64,000 bases of DNA from Pseudomonas libanensis (lineage in GTDB: Bacteria; Pseudomonadota; Gammaproteobacteria; Pseudomonadales; Pseudomonadaceae): positions 1-64,000 of the forward strand of contig NZ_JYLH01000021.1 of NCBI RefSeq assembly GCF_001439685.1. The letters are read 5' to 3'. Position numbers and translations under genes: made by a program. The notes beneath the pieces were generated by a model. It ran no database searches, was not told the DNA's origin, and was given only the letters and a program-made list of their open reading frames with translations. Shown piece after piece: positions 60,132 to 64,000 of this stretch (positions are counted from its first letter, which is position 1; each line of letters starts with the position of its first letter).

Positions 60132-62279
60132 TTACACCCTGAACTGATCCATCAACCCCTGCTGTTGATTCGCCAGGCTGTTCAACGCCTGGCTGACCCG
60201 CGCCGATTCATTGGCCTGCTCCGACAGCGACTCGGTCACATCGCGAATGGTCGCCACATTGTTGTTGATCTCTTCGGCCACCGCGCTTTGCTCTTCGGCG
60301 GCGCTGGCGATCTGCAGGTTCATGTCGCTGATCACCGTGACCGCGTCGCCGATCTGGCGCAAGGCCGTGACGGCCTGACCGACCTGTTCGACACTGCCTT
60401 GGGCCTGGCGATAGCTGTTGCCCATGGAGCCGACCACGTCAGTGGTGCCGCTTTGCAGTTGTTCGATCACCAGGCGGGTTTCTTCCACCGATTCCTGGGT
60501 GCGTCGCGCCAGGTTGCGCACTTCGTCGGCGACCACGGCAAAGCCCCGACCGGCTTCACCGGCACGGGCGGCCTCGATGGCGGCGTTGAGCGCCAGCAGG
60601 TTGGTCTGCTCGGCGATGCCGCGAATCACTTCGAGCACCAAGCCGATTTTTTCACTGTTGGCGGCCAGGCCTTCTACCTGGGTCATGGCGGTGCTCATGT
60701 CGGCGGCGAGGTCGCCAATGTTAACGGTGGTGCGGTCGATCACGGTCAAGCCTTCGCGGGTCGCCTGGTCGGCATCCCGTGCAGCCTGGGCCGCCTGGGC
60801 AGCGCTGCGCGCTACGTCCTGGGCGGTGGCGCTCATTTCATGGGAAGCAGTGGCCACCTGGTCTACCTGACGGTACTGCTGCTCCATGCCGGCGCTGGTT
60901 TGCGTGGCAATCGCGGCGGACTGGTCGGCGGTGCCACGGGCGTCCTGCACCGAGCGTTTGACCTCGGCAATGATCGGTTGCAGCTTGTCGAGGAAGCGGT
61001 TGAACCAGCCGGCCAACTGGCCCAGTTCGTCCTGCTTGTCATAGGCCAGGCGCCGGGTCAGGTCACCTTCGCCGCTGGCGATATCTTCAAGCATGTGTGC
61101 CACGCCGAGGATCGGCCGGGTCACGCTGCGCGCCATCAGCCACACCAGTATCAGGCCTACCACAGCGGCCAGCAGGCCCAGGCCAAGCTCCAGCAGGGTG
61201 CCTTTGGTATTGTCAGCGTCCAGCTGGGTTTTCAACGCCTCGGCGGGCGCCACCAGGACTTTTTCCGGTACATCCAGCAACACGCCCCACGGCTTGCCCC
61301 CAGGGATCGGCGCAAAGGGCGCCAGGACCTTGAGCTGATGACCGGCACGCAGGCTGTGGGTTTGAGTACTGCTGGCCAAGGCGCTGACCAACTGCGCGCC
61401 GCTGGCCGTATCAACCTGAGCCAGGCGCTGGCTGAGCTTGCTGGCATCCGGGCTATAGCCGGCAAGCAAACCGGTCGGGCTGAGGATGCTGACCTGGGTC
61501 TGGCCGTCGTACAGCTTCTGGCTGGCCTGTTGGCTCACGGCCTGCAGGCTGTTGAGGTTGATGTCCACCGACAGTGAGGCGATGACTTTGCCATTGACCA
61601 TCAGCGGGAACACGATGCTGGTCATCAGCACGTCCTGGCCGTCGATCACATAAAAGTAGGGTTCGATCACACACGGCTTGAGCGTGGTGCGCGGGCAGGT
61701 GAACCAGGCGTTGGCTTTTTCGCCGCTGGGGCTGACGGAGGTGTCGGTCATGTCGCTTTCGGGCAGCGCCATCGAAGTGATCTTGCCCGGCGTCGGCTGC
61801 GACCAGTACAAGGCGAATCGGCCTTTGTCATTACTGCCCAGTTCCGCCTGGTTGGCGAACAACTCGTCCTTGCCGTCCAGTGCGTTGGCTTCGAACACCA
61901 GGGACAAACCCAACAGGTCGGGGTTGGCTTGCAGCGCGGCCTTGACCTGGCGGGTCAGGTCCTCGCGGGTGTCGAAAGCATCGAGAAAGCGCTTCTCTGC
62001 CTGCTCGCGCAGAAACAGCACCTGGCGGGAAAAGCCGTGACCGTACTGGTAGGCATCCATGAACTGCTGGCGAATGCCCAGCGCCTGTACTTCACCTTGG
62101 GCCTCGATGCGCGCCTGGGCGGCTTCGTCCAGCATCTGCATGCTGGAGGCCTTGACCTGCTCCGAGCTCTGCGCCATGCGATACAGCGACAGACCCACCA
62201 GCAGGGTCACGATCCCCAGCAGGCACAGGCCCGCGAGCAGGGTGATTTTCCATTGAATGGAGAGCTGCCTGAGCGACAT
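60132..62279 (-). CDS. tlpQ: TlpQ/McpU-like methyl-accepting chemotaxis protein
   Basis: A 715-residue chemoreceptor: first membrane segment about 10-32, large periplasmic double-Cache region about 33-355, second segment about 365-385 (LGLLAAVVGLILVWLMA), HAMP, and the signalling hairpin with EAARAGEAGRGFAVVADEVRNLA. ATG at 62279 (MSLRQLSIQWKITL); a longer frame reaches 62303. Placement near bqsS and next to the transporter gene matches tlpQ (PA2654) as I recall it; TlpQ senses histamine and polyamines. The ligand here is inferred. A perfect-looking FliA promoter lies upstream. Confidence 0.85.
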   Translation of the reverse strand: MSLRQLSIQWKITLLAGLCLLGIVTLLVGLSLYRMAQSSEQVKASSMQMLDEAAQARIEAQGEVQALGIRQQFMDAYQYGHGFSRQVLFLREQAEKRFLDAFDTREDLTRQVKAALQANPDLLGLSLVFEANALDGKDELFANQAELGSNDKGRFALYWSQPTPGKITSMALPESDMTDTSVSPSGEKANAWFTCPRTTLKPCVIEPYFYVIDGQDVLMTSIVFPLMVNGKVIASLSVDINLNSLQAVSQQASQKLYDGQTQVSILSPTGLLAGYSPDASKLSQRLAQVDTASGAQLVSALASSTQTHSLRAGHQLKVLAPFAPIPGGKPWGVLLDVPEKVLVAPAEALKTQLDADNTKGTLLELGLGLLAAVVGLILVWLMARSVTRPILGVAHMLEDIASGEGDLTRRLAYDKQDELGQLAGWFNRFLDKLQPIIAEVKRSVQDARGTADQSAAIATQTSAGMEQQYRQVDQVATASHEMSATAQDVARSAAQAAQAARDADQATREGLTVIDRTTVNIGDLAADMSTAMTQVEGLAANSEKIGLVLEVIRGIAEQTNLLALNAAIEAARAGEAGRGFAVVADEVRNLARRTQESVEETRLVIEQLQSGTTDVVGSMGNSYRQAQGSVEQVGQAVTALRQIGDAVTVISDMNLQIASAAEEQSAVAEEINNNVATIRDVTESLSEQANESARVSQALNSLANQQQGLMDQFRV

Positions 62280-62314
62280 CGGGACATCCTTACCTGAAAG
62301 CACATGGAAACAAC

Positions 62315-62341
62315 TTATCGGCCGGCGTGCGTGGTTCTTTA
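62315..62341 (-). promoter_or_regulatory. FliA (sigma-28) promoter of the chemoreceptor gene
   Basis: On the minus strand TAAAGAAC, 11 nt, GCCGATAA. The -10 block is the exact sigma-28 consensus and the -35 block starts TAAAG. It lies 36 nt before the chemoreceptor ATG, the expected distance for a flagellar-regulon chemoreceptor. Confidence 0.85.
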
Positions 62342-62511
62342 TTCAAACGATCAATTTAACCCTCAAAGCGGCGTCGTTTTTTGACATGCGCGCCTGCCTG
62401 CTGCAAAGTGCGCGCCCTCTAATAAGACCTCTTTCAAGCCTGCACGCCGGCAGTTGTTCCCATGGCCGTGCGCGGGCATGCCTGTCTTTTATGTTTTTGC
62501 TTGAGGTAACC

Positions 62512-63834
62512 ATGATTAACGCAGTCATCGCCGCGGTCGGCACCATGCTGGTACTCAGCCTGTCCCGCGTGCATGTGGTCATCGCCATTATTGTTGGCGC
62601 CCTGGTGGGCGGCTTGACGGGTGGCCTGGGGATCGACGCCACGCTCAAAGCTTTCAACAGCGGCTTAGGTGGCGGCGCAACCGTGGCTTTGTCCTACGCA
62701 TTGCTCGGTGCTTTCGCGGTGGCAATTGCCAAGTCCGGCTTGGCCCACGCGCTGGCAGACAAAGCCTTGCTGCTGGTCGATCGCCAGGAAGCCAGCGGTG
62801 GCAGCCACGTCAAATGGTTGTTGATCGGCCTCTTGTGGGTGGTGGCGATTGCTTCGCAGAACATCCTGCCGATCCATATTGCGTTTATCCCGCTGCTGGT
62901 GCCGCCGCTGCTGTATGTGCTGACCAAGCTGCAACTGGACCGCCGCCTGATCGCCTGCGTGATGACCTTCGGCCTGATCACGCCGTACATGTTCCTGCCG
63001 GTGGGCTTCGGCAATATTTTCCTCAACCAGATTTTGCTGGCCAACGTGGCCAAGAGCGGGGTGGACATCAGCCAGGTCAATGTCACCCACGCCATGGGCC
63101 TGCCCGCGTTGGGCATGGTGGTCGGCCTGCTGGTGGCCGTGTTTATCAGCTACCGCAAGAAGCGCGTGTACGACCTGGAAAAAATCGAGCGCGTCGAGCA
63201 AGTGGCGGTGCAGTACAACCCTCTGACCCTGCTGGTGGCCGGCCTGGCAATTGCCTCGGCGTTTATCATCCAGCTGTGGTTGGACTCGATGATCATCGGC
63301 GCCCTGGCCGGGTTCCTGATCTTCTCGGTATCGGGCATCGTGCGCTGGCGCGACACCGATGACCTGTTCACTGAAGGCATGAAAATGATGGCGATGATCG
63401 GTTTCATCATGATCGCCTCGTCGGGCTTTGCCGAAGTGCTCAAAGCCACCGGTGACGTGCGCTCGCTGGTAGAAGCCTCGGCGGCGTTCATCGGCCATAG
63501 CCGTGGGGTAGGGGCGTTGCTGATGCTGCTGGTGGGGCTGCTGGTGACCATGGGCATCGGCTCGTCGTTTTCCACGGTGCCGATCCTCGCGGCGATTTTC
63601 GTGCCGTTGTGTGTGCAGCTGGGCTTCAGCCCGTTGGCCATCGTGTGCATTGTCGGCACCGCCGGTGCGCTGGGCGATGCGGGCTCGCCTGCGTCGGATT
63701 CCACCCTCGGGCCCACCTCCGGCCTGAATGTCGATGGCCAGCACCACCATATCTGGGACACCGTGGTGCCGACCTTCCTGCACTACAACATCCCGCTGCT
63801 GGTGTTTGGGTGGCTGGCCGCGATGACGCTCTGA
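62512..63834 (+). CDS. Na+/H+ antiporter-family transporter (PA2653-like)
   Basis: A 440-residue inner-membrane protein with about 11-12 segments. The start ATG follows GAGG by 6 nt; the open frame upstream to 62257 is non-coding. Features are the Gly-rich first segments (VVIAIIVGALVGGLTGGLGID), SQNILPIHIAFIPLLVPPLL and GALGDAGSPASDSTLGPTSG near the C terminus. These belong to the NhaC/ArsB-like ion transporter superfamily. Divergent from the chemoreceptor gene, a pairing I recall in P. aeruginosa, so the transporter may take up the same amines or amino acids. Confidence 0.8.
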   Translation: MINAVIAAVGTMLVLSLSRVHVVIAIIVGALVGGLTGGLGIDATLKAFNSGLGGGATVALSYALLGAFAVAIAKSGLAHALADKALLLVDRQEASGGSHVKWLLIGLLWVVAIASQNILPIHIAFIPLLVPPLLYVLTKLQLDRRLIACVMTFGLITPYMFLPVGFGNIFLNQILLANVAKSGVDISQVNVTHAMGLPALGMVVGLLVAVFISYRKKRVYDLEKIERVEQVAVQYNPLTLLVAGLAIASAFIIQLWLDSMIIGALAGFLIFSVSGIVRWRDTDDLFTEGMKMMAMIGFIMIASSGFAEVLKATGDVRSLVEASAAFIGHSRGVGALLMLLVGLLVTMGIGSSFSTVPILAAIFVPLCVQLGFSPLAIVCIVGTAGALGDAGSPASDSTLGPTSGLNVDGQHHHIWDTVVPTFLHYNIPLLVFGWLAAMTL

Positions 63835-63842
63835 TGAACTCC

Positions 63843-63944
63843 CTGTAGGAGCAAACTTGCTCGCAAAAAACGTCAACGATAATGCGAAGAACCTGACACC
63901 CCGCAGGGTTCTCAGGTTCTTCGCGAGCAAGCTCGCTCCTACAG
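63843..63944. repeat. Nested inverted repeat (REP pair, REPIN-like)
   Basis: The outer arms are REP units (63843-63864 and 63923-63944, 20 of 22 complementary). The inner arms GCGAAGAACCTGA and TCAGGTTCTTCGC (63884-63896, 63912-63924) pair perfectly. Together they could form one long hairpin just after the transporter gene. The right outer arm contains the same unit as 25287-25312. Confidence 0.8.
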
Positions 63945-64000
63945 AAATCACTCACCTGGCCGTTAACCTCTCAAGTCGCCACTAACAAGAGAGAAAAGCC

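Noticed and set aside
60165..61577. A 470-codon plus-strand frame opposite the chemoreceptor gene
   Set aside because: The chemoreceptor on the minus strand is certain from its signalling hairpin and FliA promoter; the plus frame is a shadow.
1..64000. CRISPR arrays, tRNA genes, complete insertion sequences or prophage
   Set aside because: No regularly spaced direct repeats, tRNA cloverleaf ends, transposase or integrase sequence were seen on either strand.

Overview
This is a stretch of chromosome from a Pseudomonas, most likely of the fluorescens group. The reasons are the typical pseudomonad 5S rRNA, the complete psl exopolysaccharide gene order, FpvA- and FecA-type receptors under Fec-like sigma factors, a BqsRS/TlpQ block arranged as I recall it from P. 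aeruginosa, and many short palindromic (REP) repeats of the fluorescens type. Codon use is mostly GC-rich. A few genes are clearly more AT-rich: the small cytochrome c gene, the region before vgrG, and the lipoprotein gene with the start of the lipase gene.

Layout. 1-360: the tail of an rRNA operon (3' end of 23S, 5S, terminator). 534-9704: housekeeping and accessory genes (a PBP2-type transpeptidase, a GFA-family protein, an SRPBCC protein, a Fur-boxed TonB receptor, DNA polymerase II, a glutathione transferase, a DUF4174 protein). 9730-24901: a 12-gene minus-strand psl operon, pslA to pslK, with a hexapeptide acetyltransferase gene between pslJ and pslK. 25327-29417: a sigma/anti-sigma/receptor iron-signalling set. 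29540-31136: a LysE exporter, repeats, and a DUF6124 gene behind a structured leader. 31147-36390: an isonitrile hydratase with a divergent GlxA-type regulator, then an overlapping SDR / GH15 / hydrolase operon. 36559-41084: an odd cytochrome c and a ferric citrate fecI-fecR-fecA set.

The most striking part is 41186-43879. Three consecutive genes each follow their own hrp box (GGAAC-N16-CCACNNA), the signature of HrpL-type sigma factors that drive type III secretion regulons. Two of the proteins carry tandem repeats resembling the HrpK/NolX/HrpF secreted family. The third is a small unknown. No type III apparatus gene lies in the window, so this looks like a detached effector/translocator island.

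From 43889 come an MFS transporter, a frameshifted DapF-like pseudogene and an orphan type VI secretion module (VgrG, DUF4123 adaptor, lipoprotein of probable immunity function, class-3 lipase effector). Then follow cytosine permease and a deaminase whose Asp314-equivalent is Ser, which suggests 5-methylcytosine as substrate. A GNAT protein, QueD and a patatin-like protein come next. The window ends with PepSY-PepSY-BqsR-BqsS, a repeat-rich gap, a TlpQ-like chemoreceptor with a FliA promoter, an Na+/H+ antiporter-family transporter and a nested REP pair.

Several systems share logic. Three iron receptors are near Fur boxes and two are under cell-surface signalling. Psl, type III-like, type VI, chemotaxis and BqsRS genes all point to a host- or surface-associated lifestyle. 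All calls are from reading the sequence; no searches were run.
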